Of a stretch of DNA of 64,000 bases, positions 34,834 through 45,016 are shown piece by piece. Location of the stretch: positions 1-64,000 of the forward strand of contig JAHBSP010000008.1 in NCBI GenBank assembly GCA_019639055.1, in the 5' to 3' direction. The first letter of the stretch is position 1. Each line of letters opens with the position of its first letter. The notes under the pieces are model-generated. The model was not told the DNA's origin, did no database searches, and worked only from the letters and a program-made list of their open reading frames with translations. The DNA is from Microbacteriaceae bacterium. GTDB lineage: Bacteria > Actinomycetota > Actinomycetes > Actinomycetales > Microbacteriaceae. The position numbers and the translations under genes are program-made.

Positions 34834-36438
34834 ATGTTCCTTTCTAAGTTCTGGTCATGGTTAGTTTCCCTGCCTGGAATTTGGTCAAGGAGTCTGCAAT
34901 TTCGGACACTCTCGCTCACTCTTGTTTTCGCGATTTCGGCATCCCTAATTTCGGGTTTGGTGATGTCTTGGCGATTGAGCGACGATCTTTTCAGTGCCAA
35001 ACTCGACCAGGTGTTAGCTGAAGGAAATTTGGCAGCTAATAGTGTCACCGCACTTTTCAATTCCACAGATGCCACGGATGAAACAGAACTTCTCGGGGTA
35101 ACTCTTTCGGCGATGCAGCTGGCTGCAAGTAGTGCCCCGAGCGCCAATTCTTTGATCGCTATTCTTCGCAACCCTGATCAAGAGACTCAAATAGTCATCC
35201 AGGACTTCTATAAGGATCAGGCAACTATAGATGCAATTTCTGATGAAATTCGCCAAGAAATATATGAAGGAGCCGAGACCCAGCTTTGGCAGTCTAGTTC
35301 ACTCAATCTAGCAGCAGGTACCGTTCCAGCAATCGTGGTGGCTTACCCGATAAGTATCGGACCTGCGGGTGAATACGGCATGTATATGGTGTTTTCGCTG
35401 GGCGATACCCAACAATCCCTGAATGCAATCCAGAACACGATTATTATCGGCAGCCTAATAACCGTCTTTCTCCTCTTTGCGATGATGTGGGTGCTACTTA
35501 GAGCAATTGTTAAACCTATTCGCCAGACTGCTCGCATCGCCCGAAAACTTTCCGCAGGAGAATTGGATGTTCGAGTTCAGTATTCGGGAGAGACGGAAAT
35601 AGCGACTTTAGGTAAATCATTCAACACCATGGCAGAAAGGCTTCAAGAACGAATTAATGAACTCGCGGAACTATCCACGATGCAACAGCGATTTGTCTCT
35701 GATGTGAGCCATGAACTGCGCACACCACTGACCACCATCAGACTTGCAGGCGACATGATTTATGACGCTAGAGGCGGTTTTAGCCCAGATATTGAGCGTT
35801 CTAGTGAGCTACTTCATCGTGAGGTGCTGCGTTTTGAGTCATTACTTGGAGATCTTTTAGAAATCACCAGATTCGATGCCGGCGCTGTAAAGCTCGATTT
35901 GGAGCCGATAGTGTTCGCAAAACTTGTTGAAGAAACAGTTGAAGGCGTGACAACCCTTGCCCAAGATCGTGAAACCGATATTGAGGTGGTTGTTGAGGGC
36001 GGCCTTGTTGAAGCGGAGATTGACTCTAGGCGGGTGAAACGTGTGCTTCGAAACCTGCTCCACAACGCAATCGAGCACGGTGAATCAAAACCGATTACAG
36101 TTACGGTTGATTCCAATGAAGGTGCTGTAGCTGTGGCAGTGAGAGACCGTGGTGTTGGTTTGGCGGCTGAGCATCGTGAGCGAGTCTTTGAACGGTTCTG
36201 GAGAGCTGATCCTTCTAGGCAGCGACAAACAGGTGGCTCAGGTTTGGGGCTAGCGATTTCCGCAGAGGACGCTAGCCTGCACGGAGGAAAGCTTGAAGTT
36301 TACGGTGAAATTGGTCTTGGAACATTATTTGTGCTCACCATCCCAAGGATTCAAGGAGAAGGCTACCTGACTGGGCCAATCCATCTCGAAACTCAGTTCA
36401 TGAATGATTTACCAAGTGCTGGAAGTGAGGAATTATGA
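34834..36438 (+). CDS. mtrB: MtrB sensor histidine kinase
   Basis: A 534-residue membrane kinase: first membrane helix about 27-46, extracytoplasmic domain to about 200, second helix 203-224, HAMP, then the phospho-acceptor motif VSDVSHELRTPL (H293), and an ATP-binding domain with N (HNAIEHGES), G1 (RDRGVGLAAEHRERVF) and G2 (GGSGLGLAI) boxes. It phosphorylates MtrA. The stop overlaps the lpqB start as ATGA. Confidence 0.96.
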   Translation: MFLSKFWSWLVSLPGIWSRSLQFRTLSLTLVFAISASLISGLVMSWRLSDDLFSAKLDQVLAEGNLAANSVTALFNSTDATDETELLGVTLSAMQLAASSAPSANSLIAILRNPDQETQIVIQDFYKDQATIDAISDEIRQEIYEGAETQLWQSSSLNLAAGTVPAIVVAYPISIGPAGEYGMYMVFSLGDTQQSLNAIQNTIIIGSLITVFLLFAMMWVLLRAIVKPIRQTARIARKLSAGELDVRVQYSGETEIATLGKSFNTMAERLQERINELAELSTMQQRFVSDVSHELRTPLTTIRLAGDMIYDARGGFSPDIERSSELLHREVLRFESLLGDLLEITRFDAGAVKLDLEPIVFAKLVEETVEGVTTLAQDRETDIEVVVEGGLVEAEIDSRRVKRVLRNLLHNAIEHGESKPITVTVDSNEGAVAVAVRDRGVGLAAEHRERVFERFWRADPSRQRQTGGSGLGLAISAEDASLHGGKLEVYGEIGLGTLFVLTIPRIQGEGYLTGPIHLETQFMNDLPSAGSEEL

Positions 36439-38102
36439 GAACTCGCATATTTCTCGCACTTGGAGCATTTGCTTTACTACTTACCGGATGTGCAGGTATT
36501 CCCTACACTTCCAAAGTCAATGTTGGGGATGCTTTCCAAGCCGAAGAAGACCCTGGCCTAGTTATCGACGCTCCAAGCGCCCGCCCGGGGGAATCGGCTG
36601 ATGCAATTGTGCGCGGTTTCATAAGGGCTGCTGCAAGTTCTCGTAGCGATTATTTTGTTGCCCGTAGTTTCTTGGGCGGTGATTTAGCGGCGAAATGGAA
36701 TTCTGGAAGCAGGGTGCTCATCCACGAGGCTAATCTTAATGTTCAGCAGCTTAGTGAAACGAAGTTTATTGTAGAGGTCCCGGTTGTGGCCGAAATTGAC
36801 GATCACGGCTTGTATATCAAGAGTCCTGCTGGAAAAATTTACGAAATCGAATTCAATCTTGAGCTACTTGATGGCGAATGGCGTATCACCAGTACTGACG
36901 ATGGCATCATTCTTCCTAGACGTATTTTTACCGAAGTTTTCAATAGCTATGATGTCTACTTCTACAATTACGACTCAACATATCTAGTGCCGGATACTCG
37001 CTGGTTTGTCGCTCGTAGTTCAATTCCAACAACTCTGGTTGCGCAGCTGCTTAATGGGCCATCTGCTTGGTTGAAGGACACTCTTGTTACCGCATTCCCT
37101 GCTGGAACGGCACTGGCAATCAATGCGGTAACTGTCGAAAACGGCGTCGCCACTATCGAGCTCAATGCTGAGTACTTAACCACTGATGCTTCAGAGCGGG
37201 AACTAATTCACGGCCAAATAGATGCGACGCTGCGCAATATATCGAAAATCACAAGTTCACGAATCACTGTGAACGGCCAAGAGGTTAGTTCATCCTCAGA
37301 GGACGGCGGAATTTTACCCATTGCGCCGAGAATCTCTGACCGCCCAATGATTACGGTTTCTGGTGTGCAGGCTGAAGGAATTGGCTATGTCACCGACGGA
37401 GGCTTTGAAGTGACCACGGCATTGCAGAATCGCTTAGCAGAGCTTTCTCCAAATGAAATAGTGTTCAACTATGCCAGCCAGAAAGCGGCAGTAGCTACTG
37501 ACGAGGCTGTCTATGCGATAAGTGTTAGCAGGAAAGATCAGATTTTCTCTGGCTCCTTTAGAAGCCCGAGTATTGATCACGCCGGTCGAGTCTGGGCAAT
37601 AAACACTGTTACCAATGCACTGAGCGTAGGTGATGGTACTAATGCCTTTGAACTGAGTATTCCGAGAGTTGATAACAGTTCGCTTAGCCAAATTGCGGTT
37701 TCTAGGGAAGCTACGCGCATTGTTTTTGCAATACAGCAGGGGGATGACTGGCAACTTTGGTCAGCTGGGATTGGTTACGATCCGGAAACCAAGTTCCCTT
37801 CCAGTATTCATGCTCCACTCTTACTGAGCTATGGACAAGGGGTAGTGCAGACACTTACTTGGCAGAGCAACAACACTGTGCTTGCACTGGTGCAATCGAA
37901 TTCATCTCAGTTTGTTTTAACCCAGCAGATTGGTGGTAGCCAATCCACTGTCGGTTTGGGATGGTCGGTAGCGAACATTGCAGCCACAAATGTTGCCGAT
38001 GCTTATTTCGTACTTTCGACTGACGGTGACCTTCGTCAACGAGTTGGCGATGGCTGGAATCTAGTATTCCTGGGTGCTGACTATTTGGTTCAGCAGGGAT
38101 GA
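36435..38102 (+). CDS. lpqB: LpqB lipoprotein, MtrAB accessory
   Basis: A 555-residue lipoprotein. The signal peptide ends in the lipobox LLTGC (lipidated C19). A GerMN domain (about 200-300) is followed by a beta-propeller-like C-terminal region. LpqB binds the MtrB sensor domain and modulates its activity. Its start overlaps the mtrB stop by four bases. Confidence 0.93.
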   Translation: MRTRIFLALGAFALLLTGCAGIPYTSKVNVGDAFQAEEDPGLVIDAPSARPGESADAIVRGFIRAAASSRSDYFVARSFLGGDLAAKWNSGSRVLIHEANLNVQQLSETKFIVEVPVVAEIDDHGLYIKSPAGKIYEIEFNLELLDGEWRITSTDDGIILPRRIFTEVFNSYDVYFYNYDSTYLVPDTRWFVARSSIPTTLVAQLLNGPSAWLKDTLVTAFPAGTALAINAVTVENGVATIELNAEYLTTDASERELIHGQIDATLRNISKITSSRITVNGQEVSSSSEDGGILPIAPRISDRPMITVSGVQAEGIGYVTDGGFEVTTALQNRLAELSPNEIVFNYASQKAAVATDEAVYAISVSRKDQIFSGSFRSPSIDHAGRVWAINTVTNALSVGDGTNAFELSIPRVDNSSLSQIAVSREATRIVFAIQQGDDWQLWSAGIGYDPETKFPSSIHAPLLLSYGQGVVQTLTWQSNNTVLALVQSNSSQFVLTQQIGGSQSTVGLGWSVANIAATNVADAYFVLSTDGDLRQRVGDGWNLVFLGADYLVQQG

Positions 38103-38200
38103 GTTTTCTTTGAGTTCCTAACATTTGGGAAGAATCTTAGACATCCAGTTACTTAGATTGAGCGTAGCCGTTGCCTGCTTGGTCTCTGCAATATTTGTTT

Positions 38201-38905
38201 ATGCACCAAATTCTTGTTTCCCTGGGAGCTTTACTGAGGAAGTCATTTAGCTATTTTATTGAGGCAATAGCCCCAAGTAATTGTGCTGTATGCGGAAAAC
38301 TCCCCAAGCCGGTTTGTGTCGGATGCGCCAATGGTCTGTTTGAGGAAGCACTTTTTGAAAGCCGGCAAATTTTAGGAATAAACATTCACTACGCTTTTGC
38401 ATACAGGGGCGGTCCTAGGGAGCTAATACTTGCGCTCAAACAGCACGGAGAAACCGAAGTTGCTAGGCTACTGGCTCTGGTCCTGCAACCCTTACTCACT
38501 CGCGAGGTAGGAGTCGCAGACACGGTGATTGTTGCAATACCTCCCACTGCGACATCAATGCGAAGACGAGGATTCTGGCCGATGCAGTTGGTTTTAAGAC
38601 AAGCAGGTTTGCCTGTAAGAAATTTGCTGAAATGGTCAAGGAAAGTAAAGGCACAGCACAACCTTCCCAGAGCAGCCAGAAGACAGAATCGGCAGGGAGC
38701 GTTGACTGCAAAACCAGCAGTGGCGGGTAGGAACGTTGTGCTGGTGGATGATGTGGTCACCACTGGCGCAACCGTTATAGAAGCCAGGCGGGCAATTTCT
38801 GAAGCTGGTGGTGAGGTAGTTGCAGTTGTCGCTTTAGCTCTAGCCGCAAAAATAAATTATCCACATTTTGAAAGTATTGATGAAACTTTAAAGGAACTGC
38901 GATAG
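38201..38905 (+). CDS. ComF-family phosphoribosyltransferase-like protein
   Basis: A protein of about 234 residues with an N-terminal zinc finger, CAVCG and CVGC, and a phosphoribosyltransferase domain whose PRPP-binding motif is VVLVDDVVTTGAT. ComF members take part in DNA uptake in competent bacteria, though many are of unknown role; the same position next to hpf is seen in mycobacteria (Rv3242c). I placed the start at the ATG 38201; an in-frame TTG at 38171 would add ten residues and neither has a clear ribosome-binding site. Confidence 0.82.
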   Translation: MHQILVSLGALLRKSFSYFIEAIAPSNCAVCGKLPKPVCVGCANGLFEEALFESRQILGINIHYAFAYRGGPRELILALKQHGETEVARLLALVLQPLLTREVGVADTVIVAIPPTATSMRRRGFWPMQLVLRQAGLPVRNLLKWSRKVKAQHNLPRAARRQNRQGALTAKPAVAGRNVVLVDDVVTTGATVIEARRAISEAGGEVVAVVALALAAKINYPHFESIDETLKELR

Positions 38906-38950
38906 TTTTGCATCAATCACTGAAAATGCTTTACGGCTTAGGAGGTCGAC

Positions 38951-39586
38951 ATGGAAATCACCCTATCCGCCAAGAACAGCGAAGTTACCGACAGGTTTCG
39001 CTCATATGTTGAAGATAAAGCGGGCCGAATAACTAAATTGGCCGACAGAGCCGAAAGGCTTGAAGTTAAAGTGGTTAAAAACACTTCAAAGCAAAATAGC
39101 ACCGATCAAGAAAAAGTTGAATTAACTCTTTATGTTCCCGGAGCAATTGCTCGGGCAGAAGCTGCGGAGCATGAAATGTTCGCATCATTTGATTTAGCTC
39201 TAGATAGGTTGGTAAACCGTATCAAGAAAGCCAGTGATCGCCGCAAGGTTCATCGCGGTGGCGGACACAAACTTCAGGGCTTACACGACATAAGTGCCGC
39301 AGCATTCAAAGATGTAGGACTAACCCCGGTAAGTGCGGAAGCTTTTGGTGCAGTTTCTCCGGAGAGTATTTCTGGGGAAGTGGAGGCTGAAGAAGACTGG
39401 TCTCCGGTAGTTATCCGCAAGAAAGTTTTCGAACCAAGTAGTTTAACTGCAGCCCAAGCAGTAGATCATATGGAACTTGTTGGGCACGACTTTTTCTTAT
39501 TTATAGATGCAGAAACAGATCGCCCCAGCGTGGTTTATCGCCGCAAGGGATGGGACTACGGGGTTATTTCACTAAACACGGATTAA
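38951..39586 (+). CDS. hpf: Ribosome hibernation-promoting factor, long form
   Basis: A 211-residue long HPF. The N-terminal S30AE domain (1-105) binds the small subunit, and the C-terminal domain, with the conserved VVIRKKVFE and VDHMELVGHDFFLFIDAET, drives 100S dimer formation. AGGAGG precedes the ATG. It lies just upstream of secA, as in most actinobacteria. Confidence 0.95.
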   Translation: MEITLSAKNSEVTDRFRSYVEDKAGRITKLADRAERLEVKVVKNTSKQNSTDQEKVELTLYVPGAIARAEAAEHEMFASFDLALDRLVNRIKKASDRRKVHRGGGHKLQGLHDISAAAFKDVGLTPVSAEAFGAVSPESISGEVEAEEDWSPVVIRKKVFEPSSLTAAQAVDHMELVGHDFFLFIDAETDRPSVVYRRKGWDYGVISLNTD

Positions 39587-39642
39587 GGAGTATCCAGCTT
39601 TTGCTTAGAAAACTATAAGCAATTGCAAAGTAGGATAAAACA

Positions 39643-42435
39643 GTGGCTTCAGTATTTGAAAAGATGCTGCGTCTGGGTGAAGGACGCACACTAAAAAAAC
39701 TTAATAAATATGCGCAGATGGTTAATGAGCTTGAAGCAGCATTCGAGGGACTCACCGACGAAGAGCTAAAGCACGAAACCGTCGAGCTTCGCCAGCGCTA
39801 TGTTGACGGCGAAAGTCTTGACGATTTGTTGCCGGAGGCTTTTGCTGCCGTTAGAGAAGCAAGCAAGCGCACTCTTGGCATGCGTCACTTCGACGTTCAG
39901 CTTATGGGTGGTGCTGCACTGCATCTTGGCAACATTGCTGAAATGAAAACTGGTGAAGGTAAAACGCTTGTAGCCACGCTAGCTGCTTATCTAAACGCTA
40001 TACCAAGTCGCGGTGTGCACATCATCACCGTAAACGATTACCTTGCCGGTTACCAGGGTGAGTTGATGGGGCGCATTTTCCGTGCGCTGGGTATGACAAC
40101 CGGTGTGATTATTTCTGGCCAGTCTCCTGCAGAACGTCGCGAACAGTACAAAGCAGATATTACTTATGGAACTAACAACGAGTTTGGTTTCGACTACTTG
40201 CGTGACAATATGGCTGTAACTTCTGCCGACAGAGTGCAACGCGGACATGCTTTCGCAATCATTGACGAGGTTGACTCGATTCTGATTGATGAGGCTCGTA
40301 CTCCGTTGATTATTTCAGGACCTTCAGATGGTGAAGCAAACCGCTGGTTTGCGGAATTTGCTCGTATCGCTAGCCTTCTGGAACCAGAAGTTGACTACGA
40401 GGTCGACGAAAAGAAGCGCACAATCGGTGTTCTAGAGTCCGGTATCGAAAAGGTTGAAGACTATCTAGGCATCGACAACCTCTACGAGTCTGCCAATACT
40501 CCACTAATTAGCTTCCTAAACAACAGCATCAAAGCTAAGGCACTATTCAAGCGCGATAAAGACTATGTGGTTATCGACGGTGAGGTGCTGATTGTTGACG
40601 AGCACACCGGTCGTATTCTTGCGGGTAGAAGATACAACGAAGGTATCCACCAGTCAATTGAGGCCAAAGAGGGTGTTCCGGTAAAGGCCGAAAACCAAAC
40701 CCTTGCTACGGTGACCCTGCAGAACTACTTCAGGATGTACGAAAAGCTCTCCGGTATGACAGGTACTGCAGAGACTGAAGCTGCCGAGTTTATGGCGACA
40801 TACAAGCTCGGTGTTGTGCCCATCCCTACCAACAACCCAATGATCCGTAAGGACCAGATTGATCTCGTTTACAAGAACGAAGAAGTCAAGTTCAAGATGA
40901 TTGTTGAAGAGATTGCAGAACGTCACGCAACCGGACAGCCGATGCTTGTTGGTACAGCGAGCGTTGAAAAGAGCGAATACCTCTCGAGGCTCTTGGCTAA
41001 AAAGGGTATTAAGCACGAAGTTCTGAACGCTAAAAACCACGAACGTGAAGCCAGCATTATTGCGCAAGCAGGTGCGCTTGGCGCAGTTACCGTAGCAACC
41101 AATATGGCAGGGCGTGGTACTGACATTATGCTCGGTGGTAACGCAGAGCACATCGCTGTTGCGAAGGTAAAAGAGTCCGGTTTGGATTCTGCTGAGAACC
41201 CGGAAGAATATCAGGCCGAGTGGGACAAGGTTTACCCGCAAGTCTTGAAGCAGGTTGAGCAAGAGGGAAATAAAGTCCGTGAACTTGGAGGTCTTTATGT
41301 GATCGGTACCGAGCGTCACGAATCTCGCCGTATCGACAACCAGTTACGCGGTCGTGCCGGCCGTCAGGGTGACCCTGGTGAGTCTAGGTTCTACCTCTCT
41401 TTGACCGATGATTTGATGCGACTGTTTAACTCAGCTGCCGCTATGAGCTTGATGAACCGCTCCAGTGTGCCTGACGATGTGGCTCTTGAGTTCAAGGCCG
41501 TGTCTAGCGCTATTCGTTCCGCACAGGGGCAGTTAGAGGCCAGGAACGCTGAAATCCGTAAGAATGTTCTAAAGTATGACGACGTGCTAAACCGTCAACG
41601 TGAAGCAATTTATACTGACCGTCGCCACATTCTTGAAGGTGAAGACATTCGTGAAAAAATCGAATCATTCCTCACCGATGTGATCAAGGAAATTGTCGAA
41701 TCCAACACCAGCATCGGTAGCAGCGACGACTGGGATCTGGATGCGCTCTGGTCAGAACTTAAGACCATCTACCCGATAACCCTCACTCAAGAGGAAGTTA
41801 TTGAAGAGGCCGGTTCTAGAGGCAGTATCAATCGTGAATGGCTAATTGAAGAGATTCTTTCGGATGCGCAGATCGCCTACGACAAGCGCGAAGAGAAAAT
41901 CACTTCCCCGGCTATGCGCGAACTTGAGCGCAGGGTTGTGCTTTCAGTTATCGACCGTAAATGGCGAGACCACCTCTACGAAATGGATTACCTGAAAGAC
42001 GGTATTGGTCTTCGTTCTATGGCTCAGCGAGACCCACTGGTTGAGTACCAGCGCGAAGGTTTTGCAATGTTCGAGCAAATGATTGGTGCGATTAAGGAAG
42101 AATCTGTCGGTTACCTCTACAACCTTGATGTTGAAGTTCGCCCTGCTCCTACAGAGGCCAATGCTGTTACCGGAGTTTCAGTGCAGGCAAAGGGGCTAGT
42201 GGCTCCTTCAACACCTCAGAAACTTGAGTATTCAGCGCCTTCTGAAGGTGGTGGTGTTGAAGTTCGTAACCAAGCTGGTCAGATTCAAACGCCGAGGACG
42301 CCAACTCGCTCCGCGACTTCTCCACAGCAGGGGCAGAGTCGTGGCGCATTTGGGCAGGCAGTTCCAAACGATGGTTCAACTGCTCCGCAAATGAATCGTG
42401 CGCAGCGTCGTGCGCAGGAACGTAAAGGTAACTAG
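39643..42435 (+). CDS. secA: Preprotein translocase ATPase SecA
   Basis: A 930-residue SecA1-type motor. [13 protein letters not shown] (Walker A), [21 protein letters not shown] (DEAD-like motif II) and the C-terminal helicase [12 protein letters not shown] are clear. The C-terminal tail is Gln/Pro-rich and ends [13 protein letters not shown] with no cysteine zinc motif, as in other actinobacteria. It drives secretion through SecYEG. The start is GTG. Confidence 0.97.
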   Translation: MASVFEKMLRLGEGRTLKKLNKYAQMVNELEAAFEGLTDEELKHETVELRQRYVDGESLDDLLPEAFAAVREASKRTLGMRHFDVQLMGGAALHLGNIAEMKTGEGKTLVATLAAYLNAIPSRGVHIITVNDYLAGYQGELMGRIFRALGMTTGVIISGQSPAERREQYKADITYGTNNEFGFDYLRDNMAVTSADRVQRGHAFAIIDEVDSILIDEARTPLIISGPSDGEANRWFAEFARIASLLEPEVDYEVDEKKRTIGVLESGIEKVEDYLGIDNLYESANTPLISFLNNSIKAKALFKRDKDYVVIDGEVLIVDEHTGRILAGRRYNEGIHQSIEAKEGVPVKAENQTLATVTLQNYFRMYEKLSGMTGTAETEAAEFMATYKLGVVPIPTNNPMIRKDQIDLVYKNEEVKFKMIVEEIAERHATGQPMLVGTASVEKSEYLSRLLAKKGIKHEVLNAKNHEREASIIAQAGALGAVTVATNMAGRGTDIMLGGNAEHIAVAKVKESGLDSAENPEEYQAEWDKVYPQVLKQVEQEGNKVRELGGLYVIGTERHESRRIDNQLRGRAGRQGDPGESRFYLSLTDDLMRLFNSAAAMSLMNRSSVPDDVALEFKAVSSAIRSAQGQLEARNAEIRKNVLKYDDVLNRQREAIYTDRRHILEGEDIREKIESFLTDVIKEIVESNTSIGSSDDWDLDALWSELKTIYPITLTQEEVIEEAGSRGSINREWLIEEILSDAQIAYDKREEKITSPAMRELERRVVLSVIDRKWRDHLYEMDYLKDGIGLRSMAQRDPLVEYQREGFAMFEQMIGAIKEESVGYLYNLDVEVRPAPTEANAVTGVSVQAKGLVAPSTPQKLEYSAPSEGGGVEVRNQAGQIQTPRTPTRSATSPQQGQSRGAFGQAVPNDGSTAPQMNRAQRRAQERKGN

Positions 42436-42437
42436 GA

Positions 42438-42872
42438 CTAGAGCACGTGGAAGGCGGTAGCTTTCCATATTCCATTAATGCCTTCAATGCGCATCGATAT
42501 GGCTCTAGCCCTGGTTACAGACTTTATAACCACGCTCGCTTCCACGACCCCATCATCAACCTCATTCCACCGAATTGAGGCGATTGTGTAATGTTGCTGC
42601 ACGATTGGCTGCTTCTTTGCAACTCTTGCGCGCTGAGCTAAAACTACTCTTTTCTGTAGGTGGTTATATACCTGAGTTGTGGTCCACCTGATTACCTGTT
42701 CTAGTTCTCGAACTCCTGAAAGTATTTCTAATACACTGACTGCTAAACGTTGAATCGTTATTTCTGGATTCGGGAGTTCGGCTGTGTGGCTTCTTCTTGC
42801 GAGCGAGAAGTCATCAAGTGTGCTTTTTCTGCATTGCAGTTTTGCAGTATTTTGCATTTGCGTGCCTTTCAT
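42438..42872 (-). CDS. Rv3235-family protein
   Basis: A 144-residue soluble protein with QRLAVSVLEILSGVRELEQVIRWTTTQVYNHL and the C-terminal GVVEASVVIKSVTRARAISMRIEGINGIWKATAF. This matches the Rv3235 family found downstream of secA in actinobacteria; function unknown. The secA stop lies 2 bases from its stop (convergent). The ATG at 42872 has GAGGA upstream; a second in-frame ATG is five codons later. Confidence 0.75.
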   Translation of the reverse strand: MKGTQMQNTAKLQCRKSTLDDFSLARRSHTAELPNPEITIQRLAVSVLEILSGVRELEQVIRWTTTQVYNHLQKRVVLAQRARVAKKQPIVQQHYTIASIRWNEVDDGVVEASVVIKSVTRARAISMRIEGINGIWKATAFHVL

Positions 42873-42886
42873 TTATTTGTTTCCTC

Positions 42887-42967
42887 AACACTTAAGCAAA
42901 CCCTTAGATTTTTGTCGATTTCATCAGGCAGTGTCTGTGGATAACTTTCTGAGGGTTTGAAAGTGTT
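42887..42967. promoter_or_regulatory. Imperfect inverted repeat flanking a consensus DnaA box in the divergent promoter region
   Basis: The left arm starts AACACTT and continues CAAACCC (42887-42908); its reverse complement recurs as TCTGAGGGTTTG..AAGTGTT (42948-42967). Each arm ends 13-15 bases from the start codon of its own gene, so both the Rv3235-family gene and the SAF gene have the same element at the same place on their sense strands. Between them lies TGTGGATAA (42936-42944), an exact DnaA box on the minus strand. Confidence 0.5.
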
Positions 42968-42979
42968 CTACTAAACATA

Positions 42980-43606
42980 GTGGGTATGAAACAAACAATT
43001 TTAAAAAACTCACGTTTTCTAATCGGCATCGCCTTATGCATTATTGCCATTACTGGGACTGTAGCGGTTATCGCTATCTCAAAAGAGTCATCCATTGTTT
43101 TGGTGGCTGCTGCGGATATTCGGCCGGGGGATGAGATATCCACTTATAACCTCACCGAGGTTAGCGCCAACTTAGGGGAGCTAGGCAAACAATTCTTGGT
43201 GGCTGCTGACATAGGCTCAGAAACGCTATATGCAACCGATTTTATAGGGAAGGGCGAGGCCATTCCGCTAACTAGGACATCTACAGAGTTCGACGATGCT
43301 TTAGTGACTGTTGCGATAAAACCCACTGTGCAACCAAGCGTAGGTATTGGTGTCGGGTCGGTTGTGGATGTTTGGGTGATACCCGAAGCTGACTCTTTCA
43401 ACCTTTCCTTCGAAAATCTCCCGAGGATTATTGCTGATGGGGCGAAGGTGATTGATGTTCAACGTATTGAGGGCTTTGGAATTTCTACCAGTTATCACTA
43501 TGAAGTTGCGGTGAAACGCACCGAACTCTCTGACATGCTCGCGGTTGTTGGTGCGGGTGAAGAAATCGCGATTGTGGAAGGAGCGCTTAGAAATGTCGTT
43601 GATTAG
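42980..43606 (+). CDS. SAF-domain (CpaB/RcpC-like) membrane-anchored protein
   Basis: A 208-residue protein with one N-terminal membrane helix (13-32) and a SAF domain beginning IVLVAAADIRPGDEIS, followed by a repeat of the same beta-clip pattern (about 60-130) and a C-terminal domain. SAF domains of this type occur in CpaB/RcpC, periplasmic parts of Tad pilus machines. An ATG at 42986 (two codons in) is also possible. It is coupled to an ATPase gene; no other tad genes are present. Confidence 0.75.
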   Translation: MGMKQTILKNSRFLIGIALCIIAITGTVAVIAISKESSIVLVAAADIRPGDEISTYNLTEVSANLGELGKQFLVAADIGSETLYATDFIGKGEAIPLTRTSTEFDDALVTVAIKPTVQPSVGIGVGSVVDVWVIPEADSFNLSFENLPRIIADGAKVIDVQRIEGFGISTSYHYEVAVKRTELSDMLAVVGAGEEIAIVEGALRNVVD

Positions 43607-44405
43607 TCAAACAAGAAATTCAGCGATTATTGCCGTTTGGGGTCCAGCTGGATCACCCGGCAGGAGCATGCTTTCTGCCGCATTATCCTGGTGCTTAGCC
43701 GATTTTGAAGCAACACGACTGGTCGATGCTGACACTTATGCACCCTCCCAAGCAATTACACTCGGCATTGATTCTGAGACCACTCCGGGTTTGGCATTCT
43801 GTCTGCGTTCACTCGCATCCGGAGAAAGTGTTCGCCAACTCATTACCGAGATGGATGTTAAGCCATATAGGGAACGAGAACTTAAACTTCATACCGGTCT
43901 GTTGAGAAGTGAAATTTGGGATGAATTAGATGTTCAGTTCATAGCCGCTTTGTTAGTCGAGTACCTAGATGCGGGAAGACTTACGGTGTTTGATTTAGCA
44001 GCTAGTTTTGAATCTTTGGAGTCTGCAAAAGATCAAGTTACCGCAGCTGTTCTGGAAGGTGCAGATACGATTATTGCTGTCTGCGATGCTAGCGAACTGG
44101 GAGTGCTTCGATTCATTCGAGGGATGTCGAGGCTGCGTGAAAAATATCCGGAGCAGAAATATATTGTGGTTCTTAATCGCACCCGTAAAGGGATAAATAA
44201 GAAGTCACATTCCCGAATCGCTCAACTACTTGAAAAGTATGGTGAAATCAGTGTCGACTATTTTCTACCACTGAGTGTAGGTGTGAGTGATGCAGCTACA
44301 GAATTTGCTGAACCAGTAACCAAAGTTGATCCTAAAAGTGCAATATCGCAAGAAATAGAGGTTATTGCTAAAAGAATCCTGCTCCAGACAATCGGAAGCA
44401 TCTAG
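43593..44405 (+). CDS. MinD/CpaE-like P-loop ATPase
   Basis: A 270-residue protein with SAIIAVWGPAGSPGRSMLSA at the N-terminus, a modified P-loop (GPAGSPGRS) of the CpaE/MinD type, and LVDADTYAPSQAI resembling the ParA/MinD switch. I placed the start at ATG 43593, which overlaps the SAF gene by 14 bases, because it begins just before the P-loop; a longer in-frame start would lie well inside the SAF gene. Such ATPases position envelope machines. The pair forms an orphan Tad-like module. Confidence 0.75.
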   Translation: MSLISQTRNSAIIAVWGPAGSPGRSMLSAALSWCLADFEATRLVDADTYAPSQAITLGIDSETTPGLAFCLRSLASGESVRQLITEMDVKPYRERELKLHTGLLRSEIWDELDVQFIAALLVEYLDAGRLTVFDLAASFESLESAKDQVTAAVLEGADTIIAVCDASELGVLRFIRGMSRLREKYPEQKYIVVLNRTRKGINKKSHSRIAQLLEKYGEISVDYFLPLSVGVSDAATEFAEPVTKVDPKSAISQEIEVIAKRILLQTIGSI

Positions 44406-44458
44406 CTGTTAGTAACTCATAATTCTTGTTACCGAGGTAGGCAAGTTAAACTAGGCAT

Positions 44459-45016
44459 GTGAAGAAAACGCTACTGGGACTGGTTGGACTGGCAGGTTCG
44501 GGGAAGAGCACTGCTATTGAAATAATCCAGTCTGAGTTAGTTGTGCAAAGTATTTATTTTGGGGGCATCGTGCTTGCGGAAGCTGCACGCCAAGGTTTAC
44601 CGCCGGGGCAGGTATCCGAAAAGCAGGTTCGGGAAGAACTTCGCGCAAAAGATGGGATGTCTGCAATCGCCAAACTCGCGCTCTCAGACATTCAGGAAGC
44701 ATTTGATGAAAGCAGCGTCGTTCTAGTAGACGGTATTTATTCCTGGGCCGAAGTCGAGTTCTTGAAAGAGCAGGGAGATTTCGAGCTGATTTTGATTGCG
44801 GTGCATGCGGATCGTCACCTGCGCGAGGAGCGATTAGGCAAAAGACCACTAAGGCCATTAACGCCAGATGGGGTATGGTCGCGTGATTTGAACGAGGTTG
44901 GAGCGTTAGATAAAGCAACTCCGATTGCGCTTGCCGACCACCACATCACCAATAATGCCGACACTGAGGAACTGCGCCTACAATTACAGTCACTGATAGA
45001 TAAGGTGCGCGCTTAG
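44459..45016 (+). CDS. UPF0200/archaeal-type dephospho-CoA kinase-like P-loop kinase
   Basis: A 185-residue kinase with the Walker A GLAGSGKST (residues 10-18), QVREELRAKDGMSAIAKLA and VVLVDGIYSWAEVEFLK, ending ALADHHITNNADTEELR. These segments match the UPF0200 family, whose archaeal members are dephospho-CoA kinases, rather than bacterial CoaE. The start is GTG (44459). Its stop overlaps the pdtaS start by one base, so they are co-translated. Substrate not proven. Confidence 0.65.
   Translation: MKKTLLGLVGLAGSGKSTAIEIIQSELVVQSIYFGGIVLAEAARQGLPPGQVSEKQVREELRAKDGMSAIAKLALSDIQEAFDESSVVLVDGIYSWAEVEFLKEQGDFELILIAVHADRHLREERLGKRPLRPLTPDGVWSRDLNEVGALDKATPIALADHHITNNADTEELRLQLQSLIDKVRA

Noticed and set aside
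38857-42944. Replication origin suggested by two exact DnaA boxes (38857-38865 and 42936-42944)
   Set aside because: They are 4 kb apart, one is inside a coding region, and there is no cluster of boxes, no AT-rich unwinding region and no dnaA/dnaN nearby.
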